Below are positions 42,023-50,523 of a stretch of DNA of 57,345 nt, in pieces. Every line of letters begins with the position of its first letter. Position 1 is the stretch's first letter. The DNA lies in assembly GCA_031552765.1 (NCBI GenBank), contig JAVBME010000014.1, forward strand, positions 1 through 57,345, given 5' to 3'. This DNA comes from JAVBME01 sp031552765. GTDB taxonomy: Bacteria > Bacillota > Negativicutes > Acidaminococcales > JAISLQ01. The translations under genes were made by a program, and so were the position numbers. The notes below the pieces were generated by a model that was not told the origin of the DNA, made no database searches, and worked only from the letters and a program-made list of their open reading frames with translations.

Positions 42023-43915
42023 ATGAAAAAACTGTTTAGCGTTATTTTATTGGCTGCGCTTCTGGCTTTGCCGTCAACTGGTTTGACTAAGGGGCAATTG
42101 CAGGAAGCCTTGGAGAAAACCCCTGGCATAATAGTTCTTTGTTACCATGATACCGGTTTATACAAGAGTATAAATACCACGCCTTATACTGTGGAAAAAA
42201 GCCATTTGGAAAATAATATACAGTATCTGCTCAAAGAAGGCTATAAATTTCTCAGTCTTGATGATTTTATCGCTATAAACAAAGGTGAGCGCCCGGCGCC
42301 GTCTAAAGCGGTCATGCTGACTTTCGACGACGGCTACCTGTCTTTTTATACTGAAGTCTTTCCTTTGCTGAAAAAATACAATGTACCGGCTATGATGGCG
42401 ATTATTGGCTCCTGGATGGACAACAAGGCCAGTACAGGGATAAAGATGTCTTCCTGGGAGCAATTCCGGGAAATGGAAAAGTCCGGCCTGGTGACTATTG
42501 CCTCTCATACTTATGACCTGCATAAACCTGTGCTGCGCAATGCGGAAGGACAGCAGGGAGCTGCGGTGGGGACGCGTATTTACCGTAATGGCCGCTATGA
42601 AACGGAAGCCGCCTACATAGAACGTTTAAAATATGATTTTGCCAAAGCGCAAAAACAGATGGAAGAAAATCTTGGTCACAAGGCAAAGGCCTTGGTGTGG
42701 CCGTTTGGTGAACATAATGACATATCGATCGCATTGGCAAAAGAAGCCGGGTTTGAGGCGACATTCATTTTGAGCGACGGCTCCAGCCCAGTAAGTGAGC
42801 GCAGCGTTGAGCGGGCCAAGAGGATAATTGTCTCTCATAATGTACAAGGTAAGCATTTTCCTGACTTTATTGAAGCTTTTTTGCGTAAAGACATCAATAA
42901 ATTCAGATATGCACAAATTAAAATTTCTGATATCTATGTGCCAGCTGATCCAGAACAGACAGACGCCAATATAGATATGCTTGTCAATAGGCTTATAAAC
43001 AGCAATACTTGGCGTGTGGCATTGCAGGTGTTTTCTGATGAAAATGCAGATGGCACAGCCGACCAGGTATATTTTTACAACCGCCAGGCGCCAATAAAGA
43101 CTGATTTAATCAACCATATAGCCGGCCGACTTTTAGCTGAAGGGGTGCAGGTTTATGCCTGGATGCCGGCTTTGAGCAATAGCTGGCTGGCCGGCGATAA
43201 AGTGGCTTCCGCAGGCGGAACAAATCCAGCTAAGGTCAGTCCTTTTGATAAAAACGCACGGAAAAAAGTAGTCGAATGCTTTAAAGAGCTGGCTATTTAT
43301 GTGCCTATTTCCGGCGTGTATTTTGCCGATGACCTGTTCCTGGCGCAAGGAGAAGACCTTTCGCCTGCCGCGCAAGCCGCTTATAAAGAAAAATTTGGCC
43401 GCCTGCTGGACCCGGAGTCTATGAGTGGTGCGGAAAAACAGCAGTGGATAGAATGGAAAACACAAACGCTGATAGATTTGACCAACGACATAATGAAAGA
43501 AGTAAAAGCGTACCGCCCGGAAGCCAGGTCGGTAAGGTTTATCCGCCCGGAAGTAGTGTTGGAGCCTGCACAGGAAGAGTTTTACGCTGAAAACTATGAA
43601 AAATTCCTGCAAAATTACGACTATATAATTATAAAAGCATATGACTATGATGCTCAGCACTATGCCAGCAAAGAGGCCTGGCTGGCCGCTTTGGGCGCTA
43701 AGTCCATGCAGCCTAAGTACGCGTCGGAAAGCGTCATTTTGCAGCTGAGTATTTATGACAAGAAAACAGGTGTATGGTATAAACCCAGCGAGATTCAGCA
43801 CTGGACAGATGTGCTGGCAAAGACAGGCGTACAACTTTTTGATTATACTCCGGAAACGCTGCTTGACGATGACAGGTGGTATTTTCCGAACATCAAGGGC
43901 GAAAGCAACTTCTGA
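42023..43915 (+). CDS. pgaB: PgaB-like deacetylase, operon copy 1
   Basis: A 630-residue exported protein (signal peptide about 1-23). The CE4 deacetylase half is intact: CYHDTG, LTFDDGYLSFY, ASHTYDLH and LVWPFG. In the hydrolase half the acidic pair survives (Asp436-Asp437 in YFADDLFL), but the ESEAWFAQNY and MPYLEG motifs of E. coli PgaB are changed to AQEEFYAENY and AYDYDAQ. Deacetylation is therefore expected, while PNAG cleavage is doubtful. AAAGGAG precedes the start. It is 28 bases after pgaA and is followed by a second, similar pgaB; the two are closer to each other than to the minus-strand copy. Confidence 0.92.
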   Translation: MKKLFSVILLAALLALPSTGLTKGQLQEALEKTPGIIVLCYHDTGLYKSINTTPYTVEKSHLENNIQYLLKEGYKFLSLDDFIAINKGERPAPSKAVMLTFDDGYLSFYTEVFPLLKKYNVPAMMAIIGSWMDNKASTGIKMSSWEQFREMEKSGLVTIASHTYDLHKPVLRNAEGQQGAAVGTRIYRNGRYETEAAYIERLKYDFAKAQKQMEENLGHKAKALVWPFGEHNDISIALAKEAGFEATFILSDGSSPVSERSVERAKRIIVSHNVQGKHFPDFIEAFLRKDINKFRYAQIKISDIYVPADPEQTDANIDMLVNRLINSNTWRVALQVFSDENADGTADQVYFYNRQAPIKTDLINHIAGRLLAEGVQVYAWMPALSNSWLAGDKVASAGGTNPAKVSPFDKNARKKVVECFKELAIYVPISGVYFADDLFLAQGEDLSPAAQAAYKEKFGRLLDPESMSGAEKQQWIEWKTQTLIDLTNDIMKEVKAYRPEARSVRFIRPEVVLEPAQEEFYAENYEKFLQNYDYIIIKAYDYDAQHYASKEAWLAALGAKSMQPKYASESVILQLSIYDKKTGVWYKPSEIQHWTDVLAKTGVQLFDYTPETLLDDDRWYFPNIKGESNF

Positions 43916-44000
43916 TAAAAAATAAACTATCTTTGCCAGGTAAACGGCTTTTTTATAGGAAAGGCCGTTACTTGGCCAATGGTTGAAAGGGGGGTTTGGT

Positions 44001-45917
44001 GTGAAGGCTTTTGTCAGGACAATAACGGGGTTCCTTTTTGCGGCAGTGTTGCTGCTTTGCGGCAGCGTTTACGCAAATAACGAATTAGATGCATTGTCGC
44101 AGCAAAATCCGGGAGTTGTCATACTCTGTTACCACGATATAGGAAAATATGACAGCCCGCAAACCACGATGTATTCCATGGATACCAAAAACCTCGAGGG
44201 GAATATAAAGTATCTCTTATCTGCCGGCTATACTTTTTTGAGTTTGGATGATTATATCGCCATAAACAAGAAAGAAAAGCCTTTGCCGGCCAAAGCGGTC
44301 ATGCTGACTTTTGACGACGGGTATGAATCTTTTTATAAAACAGTATACCCGCTGCTGCAAAAGTACCAGGTACCGGCGATGATGGCTATAATCGGCTCCT
44401 GGATGGACGGCGGCGCCAGCGCCGGGATAAAAATGTCCACCTGGGAACAGTTCAAAGAGATGGAAGCGTCAGGGCTTGTTGCAGTAGCATCCCACACTTA
44501 CGATCTACACAAACCGGTACTGATAAATGACTATGGTGAAAACGGGCCGGCTGTGGGGTCGCGGATATTCAGGAACGGGCGTTATGAAACAGAGGCTGCT
44601 TACCGGGAACGGATAAGCTATGACTTTGCCAAAGCGCAAAAACAGATGGAAGAAAATCTTGGGCACCGCGTCAAAGCGCTGGTATGGCCGTTTGGCGCCC
44701 ATACCGACATATCTATGGAATTGGCAAAAAAAGCCGGTTTTGAAGCCACATTTATCTTAAGCGACGGTATCAACCCGCCTTCCATGCAAAGCCTGGAAAG
44801 GGCGCGCCGCGGCATAATATACAGCAACGTCAGCGGCAGCCAACTGCCAAGCTATATCAAATCGCTTTATGTGAAAGACTTTAACCTGTTCAGGTTTGCC
44901 AAAGTAAAAATTTCCGATGTATATGCAGAAAACGACTTACAGCAAACAGATGCCAATATTGATATGTTGGTAAACAGGCTTATGGCAGGGAACGCCTGGC
45001 GTGTAGCGTTGCAGGCGTTTGAAGATACGAATGGCAATACAAGCCCGGATGCGGCATTTTTCTATAATAGGCAGGCGCCTGTTAAAAAGGATATTTTCAA
45101 CCATATTGCCGGCCGGCTAATCGCTGAAGGGATAGAAGTCTATGCCTGGATGCCGACGCTTTCCCAGGAATGGCTACTGGATAAAGACCGGATACGCAAT
45201 ACTGACGGTGCGGTAGCCGAACCCAAACGCTGGAATATGATGGACATGGCCAAGCGGAAAAAATTAATCGCCTGCTTTCGCGATTTGGCGGTATATTCAC
45301 CGCTCAGTGGAGTATATTTCACTAACGCAGATTTGTTTGTCCGCGACAATGAAGATTTTTCGCCACGGGCCAAAGAGGCGTATAAAAAGAAAGTTGGCAG
45401 AGAACTGACTCCAAATATACTAAAAAAGCCGGAAGAACTTAAGGCTTGGAGCGATTGGAAAGTACAAGTCGCTATAGATTTGACCAATGATATTATGGCG
45501 GCGGTCAGGGCTTACCGCCCTGAGGCGAGGTCGGTGCGCCATATAGACGCTTCTGTAGTAATGGAGCCGGAAAAAGGCGCGCTTTATGCGCAAGATTATG
45601 GCAAATTCCTCAGTAATTACGATTACACTGTTATCACAGTCTCCCCGCAATCAGATAAATCAGAGCAAGAGATGCAAGAATGGCTTGCCGGGCTTGGTGA
45701 AAAAGCGATGCTGCCAAAAGGCGCAGCCGACCAAGTGGTGGTACAGTTTGTTGTAAAAGACGCTCTTACAGGTGAATGGCTGAAACCTTCCACAGTACGG
45801 AGCTGGTCGGAAGCTCTTGGAGCAAAGGGAATAAAGTACTTCTCTTATTATCCGGAGACGATGATGGAAGAAGAGTTTTGGTATTTTCCCAATACGAGTG
45901 CTGGAGGTACTTTCTAA
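44001..45917 (+). CDS. pgaB: PgaB-like deacetylase, operon copy 2, altered hydrolase site
   Basis: A 638-residue exported protein. I start at GTG 44001, about 6 bases after AAAGGGGGG; the TTG at 43983 precedes that site. Signal peptide to about residue 25 (SVYANN). Deacetylase motifs are complete (CYHDIG, LTFDDGYESFY, ASHTYDLH). In the hydrolase half the FxDD pair is disrupted: YFTNADLFV has one extra residue and keeps only one Asp (444), and the MPYLEG motif is replaced by VSPQSDK. I infer a deacetylase with a non-catalytic, perhaps polymer-binding, C-terminal half. Its stop overlaps the pgaC start. Confidence 0.9.
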   Translation: MKAFVRTITGFLFAAVLLLCGSVYANNELDALSQQNPGVVILCYHDIGKYDSPQTTMYSMDTKNLEGNIKYLLSAGYTFLSLDDYIAINKKEKPLPAKAVMLTFDDGYESFYKTVYPLLQKYQVPAMMAIIGSWMDGGASAGIKMSTWEQFKEMEASGLVAVASHTYDLHKPVLINDYGENGPAVGSRIFRNGRYETEAAYRERISYDFAKAQKQMEENLGHRVKALVWPFGAHTDISMELAKKAGFEATFILSDGINPPSMQSLERARRGIIYSNVSGSQLPSYIKSLYVKDFNLFRFAKVKISDVYAENDLQQTDANIDMLVNRLMAGNAWRVALQAFEDTNGNTSPDAAFFYNRQAPVKKDIFNHIAGRLIAEGIEVYAWMPTLSQEWLLDKDRIRNTDGAVAEPKRWNMMDMAKRKKLIACFRDLAVYSPLSGVYFTNADLFVRDNEDFSPRAKEAYKKKVGRELTPNILKKPEELKAWSDWKVQVAIDLTNDIMAAVRAYRPEARSVRHIDASVVMEPEKGALYAQDYGKFLSNYDYTVITVSPQSDKSEQEMQEWLAGLGEKAMLPKGAADQVVVQFVVKDALTGEWLKPSTVRSWSEALGAKGIKYFSYYPETMMEEEFWYFPNTSAGGTF

Positions 45918-47173
45918 TGGATGCCGGGTTGACTTTTGATTATTTGTTCAAATTGTTGGGAGACTTTGTCTTTTATTATCCGATCATAATGAGTTTGGTT
46001 TGGGTAATAGGCGGCCTGTTCTTCTTCATAAAGCAGGAAAAAGGTTCGCCGGAGATCCCGACTCTTAAGCACAAGCCGATGATCTCGGTAATGATCCCTG
46101 CCCGCAATGAAGCCGACCAGATAGAGGATACGGTCAATGCTATTTTGGCAAGCGAATATCCTAATCTGGAGATCATAGTCATAGACGATGCCAGCACAGA
46201 CAATACTCCGGCGATAATGGACCATTTAGCGGAGAGATATGAAAATGTAAGAGTGCTGCACCTGAAAGAAAACATGGGTAAAGCATCGGGGCTCAACAAT
46301 GCGTTTCTAATGAGTAAAGGCGATATCATCGTTACGATAGACGCCGACTGCATCATGGAAAAGCAAGCCCTCTACTGGTTTGCCTGGCACTTTATCACTT
46401 TCCCGCGTGTCGGCGCGGTCACCGGCAACCCGCACGTCAGGAACAGGACTTCCCTGTTGGCGCAGCTGCAAACCGCGGAATACAGCAGCGTAATAGGCCT
46501 TATCAAACGTACACAGCGCGTTTTAGGCAAAGTTCTTACCATTTCGGGCGTTATAGGAGCTTTCCGCCGGGAGTCGCTGATTGACGTGGGCCTTTGGAGT
46601 TTTGACATGTTCACGGAAGATATAGATGTGACCTGGAAACTGGAAAAACGCTTTTGGGATGTCCGTTATGAGGCAAACGCCGTCGGCTGGATACTGGTGC
46701 CTGAAACCTTGCACGGCCTGTGGAAGCAACGCTTGCGCTGGGCGCAGGGCGGCGTGGAGGCGGTGCGCCGTCACAGGGATGTTTGGACGGATTGGCGGCA
46801 ACGGCGGATATGGCCTGTTTACCTTGATTATATTTTAGGTATTTTCTGGAGTTATGCTTTTTTGGTAAGTATGATCTATTGGGTGCTGGGTTCCTGGATG
46901 GGTACGCACGGCAATCCGATCGCGAATTGGAACGGCTGTATAATCGCTATTGTTTGTTTAGTGCAGTTCATAGTCAGCATTTCGATCAATATGCGTTATG
47001 ACAGGAAGCTTTTGCCCACTTATTTTTGGATAATATGGTACCCGGTTTTCTATTGGGCGTTTAATGCTTTTGCTACCATAGTAGGTTTCCCCCGTGGCAT
47101 AACCAAGAAATTCGGCAAAGCATCTACTTGGGTCAGCCCAGACCGGGGCATATTGCCCGGGAAGAAGGTGTAG
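45917..47173 (+). CDS. pgaC: Poly-beta-1,6-GlcNAc synthase PgaC
   Basis: A 418-residue inner-membrane GT2 synthase. I start at ATG 45917 (GGAGG upstream, overlapping the pgaB stop); longer in-frame starts lie within pgaB. Motifs in order: IPARNEADQIEDTV, DDASTDNT, DADC, TEDIDVTWK and QRLRWAQGG, followed by C-terminal membrane helices ending VSPDRGILPGKK. It joins GlcNAc from UDP-GlcNAc and extrudes the chain across the membrane. Nearly co-linear with the first ~410 residues of the PgaC-PgaD fusion at 32.3 kb, so one arose from the other by duplication. Confidence 0.95.
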   Translation: MDAGLTFDYLFKLLGDFVFYYPIIMSLVWVIGGLFFFIKQEKGSPEIPTLKHKPMISVMIPARNEADQIEDTVNAILASEYPNLEIIVIDDASTDNTPAIMDHLAERYENVRVLHLKENMGKASGLNNAFLMSKGDIIVTIDADCIMEKQALYWFAWHFITFPRVGAVTGNPHVRNRTSLLAQLQTAEYSSVIGLIKRTQRVLGKVLTISGVIGAFRRESLIDVGLWSFDMFTEDIDVTWKLEKRFWDVRYEANAVGWILVPETLHGLWKQRLRWAQGGVEAVRRHRDVWTDWRQRRIWPVYLDYILGIFWSYAFLVSMIYWVLGSWMGTHGNPIANWNGCIIAIVCLVQFIVSISINMRYDRKLLPTYFWIIWYPVFYWAFNAFATIVGFPRGITKKFGKASTWVSPDRGILPGKKV

Positions 47174-47176
47174 ATC

Positions 47177-47722
47177 ATGTCAGATGATAATAAAATAATC
47201 AATGAATCCAACCAATTGAAACCGGCAAGGCGCACCTGGGAAATAACGGTAAAAGTTTTATTCAGCGCTATTCTTACTATATTTGCAGTTCTGCTAACGA
47301 TCGCCTTGTGGGGTTTTTCCGGGATATATCTTTATGAGCGCTTATTTACCCCGGAATACATGCAAAAAACCACCGAAATGTTTGTCTTTCTTGTCATAGT
47401 CGCGTTCGCCGCCTTTGTTATAATGTTTCTCTGGCAGCAGTATAATCTGCGCATGTTCGGCAAAAAAGACCGCAGGGCTTTTCCGGCCCCGGTGCCTGAT
47501 GAACATCTGGCGACGATGTACAATACTACCATGGAAGAAATCCATATATTGCGGTCAGCTAAAATAGTTTCGCTCGATCCGGATAAAAACTTCGAGTCGG
47601 CTATAGGGCCAAAAACACTTACTGATGAACACGGTAATGTAGCCAGACTGGGAAATTTTGACCCCCTGCTTAAAAATGTGCAAAAATTTCCGGAAGCAAA
47701 ACCGACCGCGCCAGTAGTTTAA
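47177..47722 (+). CDS. pgaD: PgaD-like accessory subunit
   Basis: A 181-residue protein with two transmembrane helices (about 25-47 and 67-87) and the LWQQYNLRMFG motif matching the W-x2-YN-x2-RF pattern of E. coli PgaD. A soluble tail of about 85 residues follows. PgaD stabilises PgaC and, with it, responds to c-di-GMP. It starts 4 bases after pgaC. The same domain is fused to PgaC in the accessory set (IKVLFSFILTFFAILSTVALWG there, VKVLFSAILTIFAVLLTIALWG here). No diguanylate cyclase gene is in the window. Confidence 0.88.
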   Translation: MSDDNKIINESNQLKPARRTWEITVKVLFSAILTIFAVLLTIALWGFSGIYLYERLFTPEYMQKTTEMFVFLVIVAFAAFVIMFLWQQYNLRMFGKKDRRAFPAPVPDEHLATMYNTTMEEIHILRSAKIVSLDPDKNFESAIGPKTLTDEHGNVARLGNFDPLLKNVQKFPEAKPTAPVV

Positions 47723-47735
47723 AAGTTGTTTCCTA

Positions 47736-47783
47736 AAAAAAGAAACCTCTTGCCGTATAAACGACAAGAGGTCTTTGTTTTTA
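47736..47783. terminator. Bidirectional terminator pgaD / metallo-hydrolase
   Basis: An 8-bp stem ACCTCTTG / CAAGAGGT (47745-47752 with 47765-47772), with A-rich sequence before and T-rich sequence after. It lies between two convergent genes. Confidence 0.82.
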
Positions 47784-47787
47784 CTGT

Positions 47788-48534
47788 TCAAAAATCTATT
47801 ACGAGGCCATCATAGGCGCAGTTGAAATCTTGCAGTTCTTTATCCAGACGCTCCAGCATGTCGGAGCTCATATGCGTCAATACCAGCTTTTTCGGCTGTA
47901 TTTCCGGCAAGTGGCCTGATAAAGAGTCAAGGTCGAGGTGGAATTTTACTTTGCGGTCAAAATAATAGGCTTCGGAGACAAAGATGTCGGCGTTTTTGCC
48001 ACAGGCGGCCAAGTTATCTGTCCAATTGGTATCGCCGCTGTAGGCAAATACTTTGCCGTCTACAACGATGCGCAGGGCAAGAGACGGGCTGCCGCTGGGA
48101 TGTTCTACCTGATAGCCGGTGAGCTCTATATTGCCGCAGTCAACGGTTTCCCCGGGCGTTATTTCATTTATGACAAACTCGAATTTTTTAGGGCTTGTCG
48201 CCGAACCGGGGAAAAAGATGTCCATGGCGGCCAGGATGCGTTCCTTGCAGCCGGGCGGCCCGTAAACATAAAGCGGTTGGGTGCGTTTGCTGACCAGTTG
48301 GGCGTCCAGTATGAAGAAAGGCAGCCCGCCGAAATGGTCGCCGTGCAGGTGGGACAGGAAGATACAAGAGATATCATTAGGATTTATGGCAAATCTTCTT
48401 ATGCCGACCATCGCGCTGGCGCCGCAGTCGACAAGAAAAGTGCCGCCGTTTCGCGTGACGATATGCATTGAAGTCTGCAAGCGGCCGCCGCTGCCAAAAG
48501 CGTCTCCACTACCAAGAAAAGTCAGTTTTGCCAT
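47788..48534 (-). CDS. RNase Z-like metallo-beta-lactamase-fold hydrolase
   Basis: A 248-residue cytoplasmic protein. I start at ATG 48534, 6 bases after GAGGTG; the GTG at 48543 overlaps that site. Motifs: FLGSGDAFGSGGRLQTS near the N-terminus, the zinc motif SHLHGDHFGG, the AYSGDTNWTD aspartate and the C-terminal LTHMSSDM. It resembles ribonuclease Z-like proteins but lacks the long exosite arm of true tRNase Z, so it is more likely a phosphodiesterase-type relative of unknown substrate. Confidence 0.85.
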   Translation of the reverse strand: MAKLTFLGSGDAFGSGGRLQTSMHIVTRNGGTFLVDCGASAMVGIRRFAINPNDISCIFLSHLHGDHFGGLPFFILDAQLVSKRTQPLYVYGPPGCKERILAAMDIFFPGSATSPKKFEFVINEITPGETVDCGNIELTGYQVEHPSGSPSLALRIVVDGKVFAYSGDTNWTDNLAACGKNADIFVSEAYYFDRKVKFHLDLDSLSGHLPEIQPKKLVLTHMSSDMLERLDKELQDFNCAYDGLVIDF

Positions 48535-48561
48535 TTTTATCACCTCGTCTTTTTTATAAAA

Positions 48562-49110
48562 CTACTCGGTTATGTAAGAAGACAATATTTCACCGTAAAA
48601 TACTATATGCATATCTTCGTCGCCGTACCATTTGTCTGCCAGATTTGCTTCAAGAGTAGCTTTATGCATAGGCTGATGGTAGACTGTGCGGCATTCAAGC
48701 TGTAGGCAGTGGCCGGCTATGACCGGCAGGTCGACGGTTTTGCCGGGCAAGATGCCGATCTTGCCGGTGGCAAACTTGTCCACATAGCGCCCGCTGCGCG
48801 TACCGCATAGAGCCAGCGCTTCTTTGTGCTTGTCGGAAAGCGGTATGCTCAGTGTGAAATAATCACTGGGCTCCATGAGCGCATATGTATGGCGAGACTG
48901 GCGTACCAATACGGTAAATACCGGCAGGCCCCAGATATAACCGGTGCTGCCCCAGCCGATAGTCATGACGTTAAGTTTGTCACGGTTGGCTACTGTTAAA
49001 AAACCGCCGCGCACGCCAAGCGTTTCGGCGGCTATTTTACTTATTTCCGGGAGCTCGATATTCTGCATGTTCTTGACACTTCTTTCTGTTCTGCCTGTAT
49101 AGTCTGGCAT
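48562..49110 (-). CDS. Flavin reductase-like FMN-binding protein
   Basis: A 182-residue flavin-reductase-like protein. Typical segments are NVMTIGWGSTGYIWGLPVFTVLVR and DYFTLSIPL, followed by SGRYVDKF. Family members bind FMN and reduce flavins, or act in anaerobic electron transfer; the partner is unknown. The start is uncertain: 49110 has AAGGA about 10 bases upstream, while the in-frame ATG at 49068 (beginning MQNIELPE) has only a weak site. It precedes the metallo-hydrolase gene on the same strand by 27 bases, so the pair may be co-transcribed. Confidence 0.83.
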   Translation of the reverse strand: MPDYTGRTERSVKNMQNIELPEISKIAAETLGVRGGFLTVANRDKLNVMTIGWGSTGYIWGLPVFTVLVRQSRHTYALMEPSDYFTLSIPLSDKHKEALALCGTRSGRYVDKFATGKIGILPGKTVDLPVIAGHCLQLECRTVYHQPMHKATLEANLADKWYGDEDMHIVFYGEILSSYITE

Positions 49111-49181
49111 TTTGTAATATTTTCCTTAGTTTATAATACAATATATAGAAGCTGTAGTGCAAGGAAATACTTAATGTGCAG

Positions 49182-49210
49182 TTGTTTTACCAGCGGCTTT
49201 TTGTTAGTAT
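49182..49210 (+). promoter_or_regulatory. Weak candidate promoter for DUF1015-serC
   Basis: TTGTTT (49182-49187) and TAGTAT (49205-49210) with a 17-base spacer, in the short region between the flavin-reductase-like gene and the DUF1015 gene. Confidence 0.3.
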
Positions 49211-49248
49211 AAGTGTATATAACAAGAGTTTGGAGAGGAGAGGGCGCT

Positions 49249-50508
49249 TTGTCTTATATAAAACCTTTTACAGCTTTGCGTCCGCAAGCTGTCCTGGCGG
49301 AAAGAATCGCCGCCTTGCCTTATGACGTCATGGATACCGGCGAGGCCCGAGCCATCCTGGAGAAAAACCCCCTGAGCTTTTTGTCTGTGACCAAAGCGGA
49401 AGCCACTATGGCGCCAGGCGTGGACGGGCATTCGGCGGAAGTTTACCAAAAAGCCCGGGAGAACCTTGACGCCTATTGCGCCCAAGGACAGATGGCCGAG
49501 GACGCCGAGCCTTGCTTTTATATATATAAGCAAAAAATGGGTAGTCATGAACAGATTGGCCTGGTAGCGGCCGCCTCGGTGGAAGAATACCGCAGCGGCA
49601 AAATAAAAAAGCATGAACTTACGCGTCCGGACAAAGAAGACGACCGCGTCAACCATATAAAATATACGGCCGCCCAAACGGGAGCGGTATTTCTTACCTA
49701 TAAAGCCGACCCGGCCGTCAATGCCCTGATCGCGTGTATTATGGCAAAAACCCCGCCTGTATATGATTTTGTAGCAGACGACGGCATTGCACACACCTTA
49801 TACGTAGTTGGCGCAGCGGCCGACATTGCCGCTCTGGAAGCTGCTTTCGCCGGTATAGGCGCGCTTTATATCGCAGACGGACATCACCGTAGCGCAGCGG
49901 CCTTACGGGTAGCGGACATTTGCCGCCAGAACAATCCCAATCATACGGGCGAGGAGGAATATAACTACTTTCTTACCGTGATCTTCCCGGATGATATGAT
50001 GCAAATACTTGACTATAACAGGGCGGTCAAAGATTTAAACGGCCTTAAACCGGAAGACTTCATAACAAAAATAAAAGAAAAATTTACGGTAGAAAAACTT
50101 GACGGCCCGGCAAAGCCGGCTGCTTTGCATGTTTTTTCCATGTACCTTGGCGGGGCCTGGTATACCTTGACGGCTCGCCCGGGCAGCGTCCCGGCAGATG
50201 ACCCGGTGGCGGCGCTGGATGTCAGTGTCTTACAAAATAATTTATTGGCGCCTCTTTTAGCGATAAAAGACCCGCGCACCGACCAGCGGATACATTTCGT
50301 CGGCGGCATACGCGGCCTGGGCGAACTGGAAAAACTTGTGGATAGCGGCGCTTTTGCCGTTGCTTTTGCCCTTTATCCCACTTCGATGAAAGAGTTGATG
50401 GCGATTGCCGATATGGGCGAAATAATGCCGCCAAAATCTACCTGGTTTGAGCCAAAACTGCGGGATGCCATGGCGGTACACCTTATAGAAAAAGAATACT
50501 GCAAATAA
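49249..50508 (+). CDS. DUF1015 family protein
   Basis: A 419-residue protein. I start at TTG 49249, about 5 bases after GGAGAGGAGAGG, giving the usual family start SYIKPFTALRP. Family signatures: LPYDVMD, NPLSFL, HELTRPDKEDDRVNHIK, ALYIADGHHRSAAAL and the C-terminal MPPKSTWFEPKL. The DGHHR motif is ParB/sulfiredoxin-like and suggests nucleotide binding or kinase activity, but the role is not established. DUF1015 genes are commonly next to serine biosynthesis genes, and here serC follows by 15 bases; I infer a function around phosphoserine or serine. Confidence 0.9.
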   Translation: MSYIKPFTALRPQAVLAERIAALPYDVMDTGEARAILEKNPLSFLSVTKAEATMAPGVDGHSAEVYQKARENLDAYCAQGQMAEDAEPCFYIYKQKMGSHEQIGLVAAASVEEYRSGKIKKHELTRPDKEDDRVNHIKYTAAQTGAVFLTYKADPAVNALIACIMAKTPPVYDFVADDGIAHTLYVVGAAADIAALEAAFAGIGALYIADGHHRSAAALRVADICRQNNPNHTGEEEYNYFLTVIFPDDMMQILDYNRAVKDLNGLKPEDFITKIKEKFTVEKLDGPAKPAALHVFSMYLGGAWYTLTARPGSVPADDPVAALDVSVLQNNLLAPLLAIKDPRTDQRIHFVGGIRGLGELEKLVDSGAFAVAFALYPTSMKELMAIADMGEIMPPKSTWFEPKLRDAMAVHLIEKEYCK

Positions 50509-50523
50509 AGGCGGGTGGATAGC

